In this document: one piece after another, positions 1 to 8,246 of the stretch
How positions within the stretch are numbered: the first letter of the stretch is position 1
Layout: every line of letters begins with the position of its first letter
Source: UBA1479 sp040221095
Lineage (GTDB): Bacteria; Pseudomonadota; Alphaproteobacteria; Rhodospirillales; Casp-alpha2
Reading direction: 5' to 3'
Assembly: GCA_040221095.1 (NCBI GenBank)
Contig: JAVJVP010000008.1
Coordinates: forward strand, 248,001-312,000
DNA length: 64,000 nt
Made by a program: the position numbers and the translations under genes
The notes under the pieces: generated by a model
Told to the model about the DNA's origin: nothing
Databases searched by the model: none
What the model saw: only the letters and a program-made list of their open reading frames with translations

Positions 1-28
1 GCGACGTGGAAAATCGCCGAAATCGCCC

Positions 29-379
29 CTAAAACCGTTCTTCGCCGGTTTTCCGGACGGCATCGGGGAAATCCCGGTAAAGGGCGAATTTCACCTGTGA
101 AACCAATTTGTTGACGCAATGGTGCAGGCCCTCAACGGGCTCGGCCCGCGTCGCCACATGGCCGAAGGCTTCATCCAACTGCGCCAAGCCCGTAACCTCG
201 ACCATGATGTGGAATTCGGGCAGATCCTGCGGTCCCAGGCCCAGCTTGCGCCGGGTCAGCCGCCATCCCGCGACATGCCCCTGGTCCTTCAGATGGTCCA
301 GGTACTTGCCCACGTGATCGGCGAAGTCCAGGTCACCGACCCCGTCCTTCAAGGTGCACCAGATGTGATAGATGTCCAT
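29..379 (-). CDS. DUF6614 family protein
   Basis: A 116-aa soluble protein beginning MDIYHIWCTLKDGVGD with a central WRLTRRKLGLGP block. I recognise this as the DUF6614 type, a small alphaproteobacterial family of unknown function. There is no signal peptide, membrane segment or obvious catalytic motif. The fold may be a ferredoxin-like alpha/beta barrel dimer, judging only from size and the alternating pattern, so that is weak inference. It lies 13 bases downstream of the EAL gene in the same direction and is probably co-transcribed with it. Family assignment is from memory of the sequence pattern; no function is claimed. Confidence 0.8.
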   Translation of the reverse strand: MDIYHIWCTLKDGVGDLDFADHVGKYLDHLKDQGHVAGWRLTRRKLGLGPQDLPEFHIMVEVTGLAQLDEAFGHVATRAEPVEGLHHCVNKLVSQVKFALYRDFPDAVRKTGEERF

Positions 380-392
380 GGCCGGGGCCTTG

Positions 393-2174
393 TCAGGATG
401 CAGCCGGTTCCGGCGCGGACGCGGCGGGCTGGGCCGCCGGCGCCGCGGACACGGACGACGCCGCGTGGCTTGAGGTCAGCGGCCCCGTGGCCTTGGCCCC
501 CGGCGCGGTGGACGCCGCCAGTTTTTCGCGGAAATCGCTGTATTCGGTCAGGTCGAACTTGGGCGGGCCGAACAGGAAGCCCTGCACGAAGTCGATGCCG
601 CAGGCATGGCAGAACGACACCGTTTCCGGCGTATCGACCATTTCGGCGATGGTCTCGACCTTCAGTTCGCGGCAGAACGACGCCAGCGCCGTGAGAAAGG
701 CCCGGCCGCGCTCGATCGCTTCCGCATTCTTGACCACCGGGCCGTCGATCTTGACCACGTCGACGTCGATGGCGGACAGATACTGGAAGCTGGCCGCTCC
801 GGCACCGAAATCGTCCAGGCACACGGGATAGCCCATGCCGCGCAGGTTCTGGATGAATTCATTGGCGGTTTCCAGATCCTCGACCCGCGAGGATTCCGTC
901 AGTTCGAAGATCAGCTTGCCCTGGGTCCAGGGATTGGCTTTCAGGCGGTCCTGCAGGCCGTCGATATAGCGCTTGTCGACGATCGAATTGCCCGAGATGT
1001 TGACGGCGACCGAGGCGAACATGGGCGCGTCCTTGTTCTCGTCGATCCAAGCCATGACCTTGTCGATGACCGACAGATCGAAGGCGCCGATCAGGCCCGT
1101 TTCCTCGGCGAAGGTGATGTACTTGTAGGGGCTTTCGCCGTGCTTGCCCTGGAACCGGGCCAGCGCCTCGTAATGGTGGATGACCCCGTCCTTGATGCCG
1201 ATGATCGGATGCATGGCCATGCGGAAATCGGATTTCTTGACCACCCGGTTGAAGGTTTCCGCCGTCTCCATGGCGTCCTTGACCAGGTCGTCCATGCTGC
1301 CTGACAGGGCTTCGAGCGACACCGCCCCGCCCTTGGACTTGGAGAATTCGTTGAGCGCGTGGATTACGCCCTTGGTCAGGTTTTCCTCGGTCAGGCCGTC
1401 TCCGGCGTCAATGGTCGCCGCACCGACGGAGATGCCCTCGGCCTCGGGCGCGATGTTCTGGATCAGGGACGAAATGCGCGCCTTCATGGCGTCCACGTCC
1501 AGGCCCTGGCCGTGGACCACCCCGTACTTGCCGTCGCCCAACTTGGCCGCCGCGTCGCCGTTGACCGACGACATCTTGAGCACCGAGCCCACCGCCCCCA
1601 TCAGGTTCTCGCGCTGGGCCTCGTCCATTTCCTCCTGGGCTTCGGCCAGACCGTCGAGCTCGACCAGGGTCATCTTGTCGGCCCCGTCGACGCCCTCGGC
1701 GAGCATCTTCGACGCCATCTTGCCGAAACTGTCGGCGTCGTAGAGCCCTTCCTTGCCGGTCTTCTTCAGGGACTTGTCCGTGGACAGGCCGCCGGCCATG
1801 TGGAAGGCCAGGAAATAGCGGTTTTCCAGCTCCGGGTTGCGGTAGCCGCAGGTCACCAGAGGTTGGGTGCTGCCGTTGGCGCCCTTGAAGCGCAAATGGA
1901 TGTTGTCGAACCGGCCGGTGCGGGCGATGGCGTCGAGCATCTGTTCGGCCAGCGGCCGGTCTTCGTCGGCGATGATGTCGAGAATGGGCATGCCCTTAAG
2001 GACGCGCGGATCCTTTCCCGTCAACATCGGCAGAATGCCCCCGGCGAAGGTGATGGTGCGGTCGTCCGCCAGTTCGATGATGGCTTCGGCCCAGCAGAAG
2101 GAGAACGCGATAAACCGCTCCCGGTCCGAATACCGGCGCGCGCCCTGCTCCCCTGATGCGGAAGTGTCCGTCAT
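393..2174 (-). CDS. PAS-EAL cyclic-di-GMP phosphodiesterase
   Basis: A 593-aa cytoplasmic protein with a PAS-like sensor region (about residues 20-130), a middle segment that looks like a degenerate GGDEF-like fold, and a C-terminal EAL domain (about 320-545). The EAL residues needed for hydrolysis of c-di-GMP are visible: EALARF (336), N in AVNISGN (about 392), E in FELTES (424), LDDFG (454-455), K in VVKIDG (475), AEMV (511) and Q in FVQGF (531), so it should be an active phosphodiesterase. The tail after residue 540 is Ala/Pro-rich and probably disordered. The ATG at 2174 is preferred because AGGG sits 6 bases upstream; an ATG at 2180 and a TTG at 2228 are in-frame alternatives. No membrane segment is seen. 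Confidence 0.88.
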   Translation of the reverse strand: MTDTSASGEQGARRYSDRERFIAFSFCWAEAIIELADDRTITFAGGILPMLTGKDPRVLKGMPILDIIADEDRPLAEQMLDAIARTGRFDNIHLRFKGANGSTQPLVTCGYRNPELENRYFLAFHMAGGLSTDKSLKKTGKEGLYDADSFGKMASKMLAEGVDGADKMTLVELDGLAEAQEEMDEAQRENLMGAVGSVLKMSSVNGDAAAKLGDGKYGVVHGQGLDVDAMKARISSLIQNIAPEAEGISVGAATIDAGDGLTEENLTKGVIHALNEFSKSKGGAVSLEALSGSMDDLVKDAMETAETFNRVVKKSDFRMAMHPIIGIKDGVIHHYEALARFQGKHGESPYKYITFAEETGLIGAFDLSVIDKVMAWIDENKDAPMFASVAVNISGNSIVDKRYIDGLQDRLKANPWTQGKLIFELTESSRVEDLETANEFIQNLRGMGYPVCLDDFGAGAASFQYLSAIDVDVVKIDGPVVKNAEAIERGRAFLTALASFCRELKVETIAEMVDTPETVSFCHACGIDFVQGFLFGPPKFDLTEYSDFREKLAASTAPGAKATGPLTSSHAASSVSAAPAAQPAASAPEPAAS

Positions 2175-2280
2175 ATCCATCCCTGCCCATTGTGTTTTGC
2201 CCGCATTATAGGAAGGTTGGGCGGACAATGAACATCCCTACTTTAGAAATAGGGCCGACAAGCCTGGGGACAGAAACGAA

Positions 2281-2315
2281 AACGGCGGGTCCCGATGTCT
2301 CGGGAACCCGCCGTT
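2281..2315 (-). terminator. Rho-independent terminator of the CoA lyase gene
   Basis: The arms AACGGCGGGT-CCCG and CGGG-AACCCGCCGTT pair with one bulged base. On the minus strand the stem is followed by a T-rich stretch (TTTTCGTTTCTG). It lies about 30 bases past the stop of the lyase gene at 2344. Confidence 0.85.
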
Positions 2316-2343
2316 CGTCGTTCAGATAGGCTGATCGGGTTGA

Positions 2344-3321
2344 TCAGGCGCCTTTGATCTGCGCCGCCTTTTCCACCAGCACCTTGGCCTGACGGATGGA
2401 AGCGATGTCGATCAGGCGGCCGTCGAGGGACACCGCCCCCTTGCCTTCCTTCTGCGCCTGCTCCATGGCATCGAGGATGCGCTGGGCCTGCGTCACTTCC
2501 TTTTCCGACGGGCTGAACAGCTCGTTGGCCAAGTCGATCTGCGACGGGTGGATCGCCCACTTGCCTTCGCAGCCGAGGGTCGAGGCGCGCATGGCCTGGG
2601 CCTTGTAGCCGTCCGGGTCGGAGAAGTCGCCGAACGGGCCGTCGATCGGGCGAAGCCCGTTGGCGCGCGCGACCACCACCATCTTGGCGATGGGATAATG
2701 CCACATGTCACCCCAATGGACATCGCGGTTGCCGGCGTCGTCGGGATCGGTCAGCACGGCGTAATCGCGGTTCGGGCCACCGATGACCGTGGTCCGCGCC
2801 TTGGTCGAGGCCGCATAATCGGCGACGCCGAAGTGCAGGGATTCGTTACGCTTGGACGCCTGGGCGATTTCCGCCAGGTTCTGCATGCCGAGCGCGGTTT
2901 CGATGATCAGCTCGAAACCGATGCGCTTGGACACCTTGGTCGCGTCCTCGATCTGGGTCACCATCATGTCGATGGCGTAGACGTCGGACGGCGTGCCGAC
3001 CTTGGGGATCATGATCAGGTCGAGCTTGCCGGGCGCGCCCTCCAGGATCTCGACCAGGTCACGGTACATGTAATGGGTATCCAGGCCGTTGATGCGCATG
3101 GACACGGTCTTGCCCGACCAGTCCAGATCGTTCAGGGCGGCGATGATGTTCTTGCGTGCGGGCGCCTTGTCGTCCGGGGCGACGGCGTCTTCCAGGTCCA
3201 GGAACACCACATCGGCGTTGCTCTTGGCAGCCTTTTCCATGAACGTGGGGTTGGAGCCGGGAACGGCCAGTTCGCTGCGGTTCAGGCGTGCCGGCGCCTG
3301 CTCGACGATGTGAAAGCTCAT
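2344..3321 (-). CDS. mcl1: L-malyl-CoA / beta-methylmalyl-CoA lyase-like (HpcH/HpaI, CitE-like)
   Basis: A 325-aa member of the CitE/HpcH-HpaI superfamily, closest by eye to Rhodobacter Mcl1. Those enzymes reversibly cleave L-malyl-CoA to acetyl-CoA and glyoxylate, and beta-methylmalyl-CoA to propionyl-CoA and glyoxylate. Visible hallmarks are ARLNRSELAVPGSNP at the N-terminus, VVFLDLEDAVAPDDK (metal/substrate region), MRINGLDT, IMIPKVG, FELIIETALGM (conserved Glu) and EGKWAIHPSQI. Start ATG 3321 has AGGAGA five bases upstream. It has its own terminator. In methylotrophs and ethylmalonyl-CoA-pathway organisms this enzyme handles glyoxylate; its neighbour at 3508 may feed C2 or hydroxyacid carbon into the same pool (inference). 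The exact substrate cannot be decided from sequence alone. Confidence 0.85.
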   Translation of the reverse strand: MSFHIVEQAPARLNRSELAVPGSNPTFMEKAAKSNADVVFLDLEDAVAPDDKAPARKNIIAALNDLDWSGKTVSMRINGLDTHYMYRDLVEILEGAPGKLDLIMIPKVGTPSDVYAIDMMVTQIEDATKVSKRIGFELIIETALGMQNLAEIAQASKRNESLHFGVADYAASTKARTTVIGGPNRDYAVLTDPDDAGNRDVHWGDMWHYPIAKMVVVARANGLRPIDGPFGDFSDPDGYKAQAMRASTLGCEGKWAIHPSQIDLANELFSPSEKEVTQAQRILDAMEQAQKEGKGAVSLDGRLIDIASIRQAKVLVEKAAQIKGA

Positions 3322-3507
3322 CTGAATCTCCTGCGTCCGAATGGGGCGGTGCTCCCGTACTGGAAGGCAGGTCGGCACCGCCGCTTATGAATTGTTATTT
3401 CGCGGGCGCAACATAACCATCCCCCCAATCGCCCGCAAGGGCAAATCAGCCGCGAATGGAAGGCTTACCGCAATGCGGAATTACACCCTCGGGTCCGTTG
3501 CCCTGCC

Positions 3508-4794
3508 TTACTCGGCGGCGACGCGGGGAACCGACGCCTCCGCCCCCTTCAGCAGGCGGGCAAGGGCGGCCGGATCGGCGATGATCTCGCCCAGTTCGCC
3601 GATCGAGGCGTCGATGGCGCGGGCGAAGGCATCCGCCCCGCCGACCGCGTCCAGCACCTGGGGCGAGATGAACTTCAGCATCAGCGCCGAGGTGCCGGGC
3701 GGGATGCCTGCGAAATGCACGGTCAGGATGCCGTAATCGCGCAGCAGCAGCATGGCGAGGGCCGCCGTCGCCTCATAAGGCACGCAAGGGGCTTCGTTGA
3801 TGCCGTTGCGCGCCATGGCCATCTCCAGAATGTCCTCGGCCTTCAGCTGCGCCGTCACCGGCGTGACGTGCACGCGGTCGGCGCCGAGCTTCGCCACCAC
3901 GGCGTCGCGCACGGTCATGGTGCAGGCGACCAGATCGCGGACCTTGTCGTCGCTGTAATATTTCAGGGACCGCACGACCTGCGGAAACAGCATGGCGCGG
4001 GCCTCGATCCCCATTTCATAGGCGCGGGCGCGCATGGCGGCGATGACGGAGGCCTCGCCGCCGATCAGGCCCAAACGCGGGCCCAGGGTGCCGTACTTGT
4101 CCAGGCCCGTGCAGGCCACGGTGACGGGCAGTTCCAAGGTGCGCGGCTGGCCGAAGCAGGCCGGCCCGACGCGCGCCCCCCCGGCGTCATCGACGATCAC
4201 CGGAATGCCCCGGTCGTGGGCGATGTCCGCCGCCCGGCGCAGATCTGCCTCGTCCAGGATCTGATAACTGACCGCAAGCCGCGTCAGGAACAGGGCCCCC
4301 GGCTTGGGATCGGCGTTCAGCGCGGCTTCCACGTCGCGGATGTCCGTCAGGTCGGTGAAGGTCGCCCGCGCGTGTTTGGCCGCGCGCTGCACCGCCGGAT
4401 GGCTGTAGGTCGGGGAAAAGCCGACGACATGCGATCCCTCGGGCACGATCACGTCGGCGGCGATCAGAAGCCCCGCCGTCAGGCGGTTGGTCATCATGAT
4501 GTCGTGGCGGTCGGCGTCGCCGCCGAACATCCTGAGCCCCAGATCGCGCAACTCGTCCGTCAGCAGGGCCGCCGCCATCTCGTCGTCGAGCAGGCGTTCC
4601 TCCCCCGGCTCCACGGACATGCAGCGTTCCAGGCCCGAGGCGTTGACCGTCTCCTCGCCCTTGGCCTCGCGCGTCCGGATGTGCTCCCAGGCGGCGCGCA
4701 GCTTGGCCAGGTCGTCGGCGGTGGAAGACAGGATGTCGCCCCGCGCGTAGGACAGGCCCGGCGCGAAGTCGTTGCCGAAGCGGTCTTTGGTCAT
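3508..4794 (-). CDS. SelA-like PLP-dependent enzyme
   Basis: A 428-aa fold-type-I PLP enzyme resembling the SelA/DgaE group (L-seryl-tRNA(Sec) selenium transferase fold; D-glucosaminate-6-phosphate ammonia-lyase). The PLP aspartate is probably in IPVIVDDAGGARVGP (about 202-203), and the Schiff-base lysine in ACTGLDKYGTLGPRLG (K233). It lacks the N-terminal domain of genuine SelA, and no selD or selB is nearby, so a selenocysteine role is unlikely. More likely it is an ammonia-lyase, aldolase or racemase acting on an amino acid or amino sugar. The start at 4794 follows AGGGAAAA. It is divergent from a GntR regulator, which probably controls it. The substrate is unknown. Confidence 0.75.
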   Translation of the reverse strand: MTKDRFGNDFAPGLSYARGDILSSTADDLAKLRAAWEHIRTREAKGEETVNASGLERCMSVEPGEERLLDDEMAAALLTDELRDLGLRMFGGDADRHDIMMTNRLTAGLLIAADVIVPEGSHVVGFSPTYSHPAVQRAAKHARATFTDLTDIRDVEAALNADPKPGALFLTRLAVSYQILDEADLRRAADIAHDRGIPVIVDDAGGARVGPACFGQPRTLELPVTVACTGLDKYGTLGPRLGLIGGEASVIAAMRARAYEMGIEARAMLFPQVVRSLKYYSDDKVRDLVACTMTVRDAVVAKLGADRVHVTPVTAQLKAEDILEMAMARNGINEAPCVPYEATAALAMLLLRDYGILTVHFAGIPPGTSALMLKFISPQVLDAVGGADAFARAIDASIGELGEIIADPAALARLLKGAEASVPRVAAE

Positions 4795-4868
4795 CGGTTT
4801 TCCCTGCGTTGAAATGTCTGGATCTATTGATATGTCTATATACCATATCTGACATTGTTAAAATATGA

Positions 4869-4885
4869 ATCTGATGTTATCAGAT
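4869..4885. promoter_or_regulatory. Perfect inverted repeat, likely GntR operator
   Basis: ATCTGAT-GTT-ATCAGAT is a perfect 7+7 palindrome ending five bases before the GntR start codon, in the divergent gap to the SelA-like gene. A related half-site, ATCTGA, lies at 4847-4852, and ATATG/CATAT half-sites lie further up. FCD-type GntR regulators bind short palindromes of this kind; assignment to the adjacent regulator is inference. Confidence 0.6.
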
Positions 4886-4890
4886 GGCAC

Positions 4891-5580
4891 ATGGAGAAAC
4901 CCAAGCTCAGTGACCTGGTCTACGACCGCATCCGTTTCGACATCATCCAGGGCGCCCTGCCCCCGGGTCGGGACCTGACGGAGCAGGAATTCTGCCGGCT
5001 ATACGAGGCGACTCTGGCCACCGTGCGGGTCGCCCTGATCCGCCTCGCCCACGAGGGCCTGATCCTGACCGCGCCGCGCAAAGGATATACGGTGTCCCGC
5101 GTCACCATCCGCGACATCCAGGAAGTATTCGATTTCCGCCTGCTGATCGAACTGGCGGCCGCCGGCATGGCCGCGGAGATGATCACCGCCGACGACATCC
5201 GGTCGCTGGAAACCATCGCCCGCGATGCCGCCAAGCCGGAGGTCAACCGCTCCCGCCCCGCCATGTTCGAAGCCGACCGGCGGTTCCGTCTGGCGGTCCT
5301 CGGCATCACCGGCAACCGGCGCGCGGCCGACGCCCTGGCCCCCATGCTTGACTGGTCGGAACGCATCCTGTCCCTGCTGTGGCCGGACGACGCCATCATC
5401 CCCCGCCTGCGCGGCGGCATCGACCGCGCGCTGACCGTGCTGCGCGGCGGCGAAAAGAAAAAGGCCGAAGCCCAGGCCTACGTCTACCTGACCGACCTGC
5501 GCGACGAACTTCTGGGGCAGGTCATGGTGTCGGAGCCGGTCCTCGACCTGGACATCTACCAGCCGGCCCCGAGCCACTGA
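4891..5580 (+). CDS. GntR family (FCD) transcriptional regulator
   Basis: A 229-aa regulator. The N-terminal winged helix (about residues 5-70) carries KLSDLVYDRIRFDIIQGALP and the recognition region TLATVRVALIRLAHEGLI. The all-helical ligand-binding half (about 80-215) contains FDFRLLIELAAAGMAAE, typical of the FCD subgroup that senses organic acids or amino acids. ATG 4891 is chosen; a TTG at 4855 would add a residue stretch not expected in the family and would place the operator inside the gene. It is divergent from the SelA-like gene and followed 78 bases later by a hydroxyacid dehydrogenase, so it is the probable local regulator of this catabolic cluster. Confidence 0.88.
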   Translation: MEKPKLSDLVYDRIRFDIIQGALPPGRDLTEQEFCRLYEATLATVRVALIRLAHEGLILTAPRKGYTVSRVTIRDIQEVFDFRLLIELAAAGMAAEMITADDIRSLETIARDAAKPEVNRSRPAMFEADRRFRLAVLGITGNRRAADALAPMLDWSERILSLLWPDDAIIPRLRGGIDRALTVLRGGEKKKAEAQAYVYLTDLRDELLGQVMVSEPVLDLDIYQPAPSH

Positions 5581-5658
5581 GCCCCCCGCACGGCGCCCCT
5601 CGACAAGGCCGGACACCTTGGTGTACCCCCAAAGCCGACAATCCAATGGGAGGAAGCC

Positions 5659-6624
5659 ATGGCCGACAAGCCGACCGTACTCGTCACCCGCAAGCTGCCG
5701 GACGCGGTGCATGCGCGGCTTTCACGCGACTACGACGCGCGCCTGAACCCGGATGACACGCTCTATACAAAGGACGCGCTGATCGCGGCGGCCCAGGACG
5801 TGGACGCCATCATGCCCTGCCATACCGAGCACTTCACGGAAGAGGTCTTCGCCAAGCTGCCCGCGCGCGTGAAGATCATCGCCAACTTCTCCGTCGGCTA
5901 TGACCATGTCGACGTCGAGGCGGCGAAGAAACACGGCGTCATCGTCACCAACACGCCCGAGGTGCTGTCCGACGCCACGGCCGAGACGACCATCCTGCTG
6001 ATGCTCGGCGCGGCGCGGCGCGCCAGCGAGGGCGAGCGCCTGGTGCGTTCCGGCGGCTGGAAGGACTGGTCGCCCGCCTTCATGGTCGGCCTCGGCGTCA
6101 CCGGCAAGCGGCTGGGCATTCTCGGCATGGGCCGGGTCGGCCAGACGGTCGCCGATCTGGCGCGCGCCTTCCGCATGGAAATTCATTACCACAACCGCAC
6201 GCGCCTGAGCCCGGACAAGGAAAAGGACGCCGTCTGGCACGACAGCCTGGACGACATGCTGCCCCATTGCGATTTCCTCTCGCTCCACTGCAACGTGACG
6301 GCGGAAACCCGCGGCATCATGAACGCCAAACGATTCGCCCTGCTGCCCGATGGCGCGGTCCTGGCCAACGCCGCCCGGGGGGCGGTGATCGATGACGACG
6401 CGCTGATCGACGCCCTGAAATCCGGCAAGCTGTTCGCGGCGGGAATCGACGCCTACAACAACGAACCCAACGTCGATCCGCGCCTGGCCGCGCTCGACAA
6501 TACGTTCCTGCTGCCGCATATCGGCAGCGCCAACCGGGAAACCCGCGACGCCATGGGGTACCGGGCACTCGATAACTTGGACGCCTATTTCGCCGGCCGC
6601 GAACCCGGCGACCGGGTCGCCTGA
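5659..6624 (+). CDS. D-2-hydroxyacid dehydrogenase (glyoxylate/hydroxypyruvate reductase-like)
   Basis: A 321-aa NAD(P)-dependent enzyme of the D-isomer 2-hydroxyacid dehydrogenase family, similar to GyaR/GhrB-type D-glycerate dehydrogenases. Seen are the Rossmann motif LGILGMGRVGQ, catalytic Arg in NAARGAVID, Glu in YNNEPNVDP and His in LLPHIGSANRETR. It probably reduces glyoxylate or hydroxypyruvate, or oxidises a D-hydroxyacid. It starts at ATG 5659 behind GGGAGGAAG. Together with the malyl-CoA lyase and SelA-like enzyme it suggests C2/C3 hydroxyacid metabolism, but no one pathway explains the set. Confidence 0.88.
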   Translation: MADKPTVLVTRKLPDAVHARLSRDYDARLNPDDTLYTKDALIAAAQDVDAIMPCHTEHFTEEVFAKLPARVKIIANFSVGYDHVDVEAAKKHGVIVTNTPEVLSDATAETTILLMLGAARRASEGERLVRSGGWKDWSPAFMVGLGVTGKRLGILGMGRVGQTVADLARAFRMEIHYHNRTRLSPDKEKDAVWHDSLDDMLPHCDFLSLHCNVTAETRGIMNAKRFALLPDGAVLANAARGAVIDDDALIDALKSGKLFAAGIDAYNNEPNVDPRLAALDNTFLLPHIGSANRETRDAMGYRALDNLDAYFAGREPGDRVA

Positions 6625-7034
6625 GACGTCGCGACGGGCATCAATTCCGTATCGTGAAAAACCCCAGCCGCCGCGCCGCCGCGATACCGGCGGCCGGAAA
6701 CGCCGCTGCGGAGCAAGGTTTCCCGCCGCCCACGGGCCGGAATCCGTTCCATACTTCTAATGAAGCCCCCCCAACGAATCCATTTCAGGTCATCCGCAGA
6801 AAAAGTCCTACAGGGAAAAACCCTTGCCTTCGCGTTGCGTATTGGGAAGATTCCCGACAGGATATAACGGTTCCCCGCCATCAACGGTTCGGGAACGGTT
6901 GTAACCGAGCCCGGGGGATTGCAAAAAAAATCAACACGACGACTTGGGCTGTTCATTAAACGCGCGAGCATCGCGCAAATTATACCCATCGGCGGATGGT
7001 GGTTGTCCGCTGATTATTAATTGGGAGGAAACAC
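6625..7034. other. Long intergenic region upstream of the TRAP operon
   Basis: About 410 bases with no credible gene. It must hold the TRAP promoter. It becomes more A/T-rich towards the gene and contains the ACGGTT repeats listed separately. I saw no convincing sigma-54 (-24/-12) box and no terminator with a T-run after the dehydrogenase gene. Confidence 0.6.
6867..6907. promoter_or_regulatory. Three ACGGTT direct repeats, one inside a palindrome
   Basis: ACGGTT occurs at 6867-6872, 6884-6889 and 6895-6900. The last copy is part of a perfect CGGTT-GT-AACCG inverted repeat (6896-6907). The cluster is about 130-170 bases upstream of the TRAP binding-protein start. Spacings are 17 and 11, so about one and a half and one helical turn. 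It could be a regulator-binding array for the TRAP operon; no regulator is identified. Confidence 0.35.
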
Positions 7035-8141
7035 ATGACGACCACGAAAGTGAACCGGCGGAAATTCCTTAAAGGCGGCGCCGTTGCCGCAGGAGCGACT
7101 GCTGCAACTCTTGCCATGCCGAACATCGCGACGGCTGCCCCCACGGTTCTGAAAATTCAGGCCGCTTGGGGCGGTGGCATTTTCCTTGAAAACGCCAAAA
7201 GCTATGTCGAACGCGTCAATGCGATGGCCGGCAAGGGCCTGAAGCTCGACCTGCTGTCCGTCAACTCGGTCGTGAAGACCAGCCAGATGCAGGACGCCGT
7301 CCATCGCGGCGTTCTCGACGGCGCCCATTACGTGCCGGCTTATTGGTATTCCAAGTCGAAAGCGGCATCCCTGTTCGGCACCGGCCCCTGCTTCGGCTGG
7401 TCGGCGCAGGAAATGCTCGGCTGGATCCACTACGGCGGCGGCAAGGCCCTGTTCCAGGAACTGATGGGCGGCCTGGGTCTGAACCTGGTCAGCTTCTTCA
7501 ACAGCCCGATGCCCGCACAGCCCCTCGGCTGGTTCAAGGAAGAAATCAAAGACGCTTCCCAGATGAAGGGCCTCAAGTACCGCACCGTCGGTCTGGCGGC
7601 CAACGTCCTGCAGGAAATGGGCATGGCGGTCGTTCAGCTGCCGGGCGGCGAAATTCAGCCGGCCATGAAAAGCGGCCTGATCGACGCGGCCGAGTTCAAC
7701 AACCCGACCTCGGACAAAGACTTCGGGATGCAGGACGTTTCCAAGCACTATCACCTGGCCAGTTTCCACCAGTCCCAGGAATGCTTCGAAATCACCTTCA
7801 ACAAGAAGAAATTCGACTCCCTGTCGAAGGAACTCCAGGCGATCCTGGAATATGCTTCGGAAGCGGAAAACTCCAACTTCTACTGGAACAACACGCTCCG
7901 TTACGCCGACGACCTGATCGCGCTGAAGGAAAAGCATGGCGTCAACGTCTACCGCACGCCGGATTCCGTCATGGCCGAACAGTTGAAGGCCTGGGACGTG
8001 ATCGTGAAGCAGATCTCCGACGAAGATCCGTTCTTCGCCAAGGTCGTCGCCTCGCAGAAGGCTTACGCCAAGAAGGTGATGAACTACCTGCTTCTGAACC
8101 AGCCCGACTACGGGATCGCCTACAAGCATTACTTCGGTTGA
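7035..8141 (+). CDS. TRAP transporter substrate-binding protein (DctP family)
   Basis: A 368-aa periplasmic solute receptor. The N-terminus has a twin-arginine signal (NRRKFLKGGAVAAG) followed by a hydrophobic stretch and an Ala-rich cleavage region near residue 35, so it is probably exported folded by Tat. The DctP-family signature is seen in the central PAQPLGWF and MKGLKYRTVGLAANVLQEMG segments. The ligand is likely an organic acid or 2-oxoacid; this subfamily includes receptors annotated for mannitol/chloroaromatic-type substrates, which I would not trust for function. Strong Shine-Dalgarno GGGAGGAAA precedes ATG 7035. It is the first gene of the TRAP operon. Confidence 0.93.
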   Translation: MTTTKVNRRKFLKGGAVAAGATAATLAMPNIATAAPTVLKIQAAWGGGIFLENAKSYVERVNAMAGKGLKLDLLSVNSVVKTSQMQDAVHRGVLDGAHYVPAYWYSKSKAASLFGTGPCFGWSAQEMLGWIHYGGGKALFQELMGGLGLNLVSFFNSPMPAQPLGWFKEEIKDASQMKGLKYRTVGLAANVLQEMGMAVVQLPGGEIQPAMKSGLIDAAEFNNPTSDKDFGMQDVSKHYHLASFHQSQECFEITFNKKKFDSLSKELQAILEYASEAENSNFYWNNTLRYADDLIALKEKHGVNVYRTPDSVMAEQLKAWDVIVKQISDEDPFFAKVVASQKAYAKKVMNYLLLNQPDYGIAYKHYFG

Positions 8142-8181
8142 TCTGAGCTTTTTTCTAGGATCAATCCGGAAAAATTCAGTA

Positions 8182-8213
8182 TTGAGGGGCAGCCATAGCT
8201 GGCTGTCCCTCAA
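8182..8213 (+). promoter_or_regulatory. Intercistronic stem-loop between TRAP receptor and permease genes
   Basis: TTGAGGGGCAGCC (8182-8194) pairs with GGCTGTCCCTCAA (8201-8213) around a six-base loop, with one G-U pair. No T-run follows, so it is more likely a processing/stabilising hairpin than a terminator. Such hairpins keep the receptor mRNA more abundant than the membrane-subunit mRNA in transport operons; that role here is inferred. Confidence 0.65.
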
Positions 8214-8246
8214 ATACCTGAGCCATCAAGGGCGGGAAACCAAGCC

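Noticed and set aside
3508..4794. Genuine SelA (selenocysteine synthesis)
   Set aside because: No N-terminal SelA domain, no selB/selD or tRNA-Sec nearby, and the GntR/catabolic context points elsewhere.
6625..7034. Sigma-54 promoter upstream of the TRAP operon
   Set aside because: A TTGCA is present near 6920 but no TGGCAC at the right distance, so no -24/-12 element.
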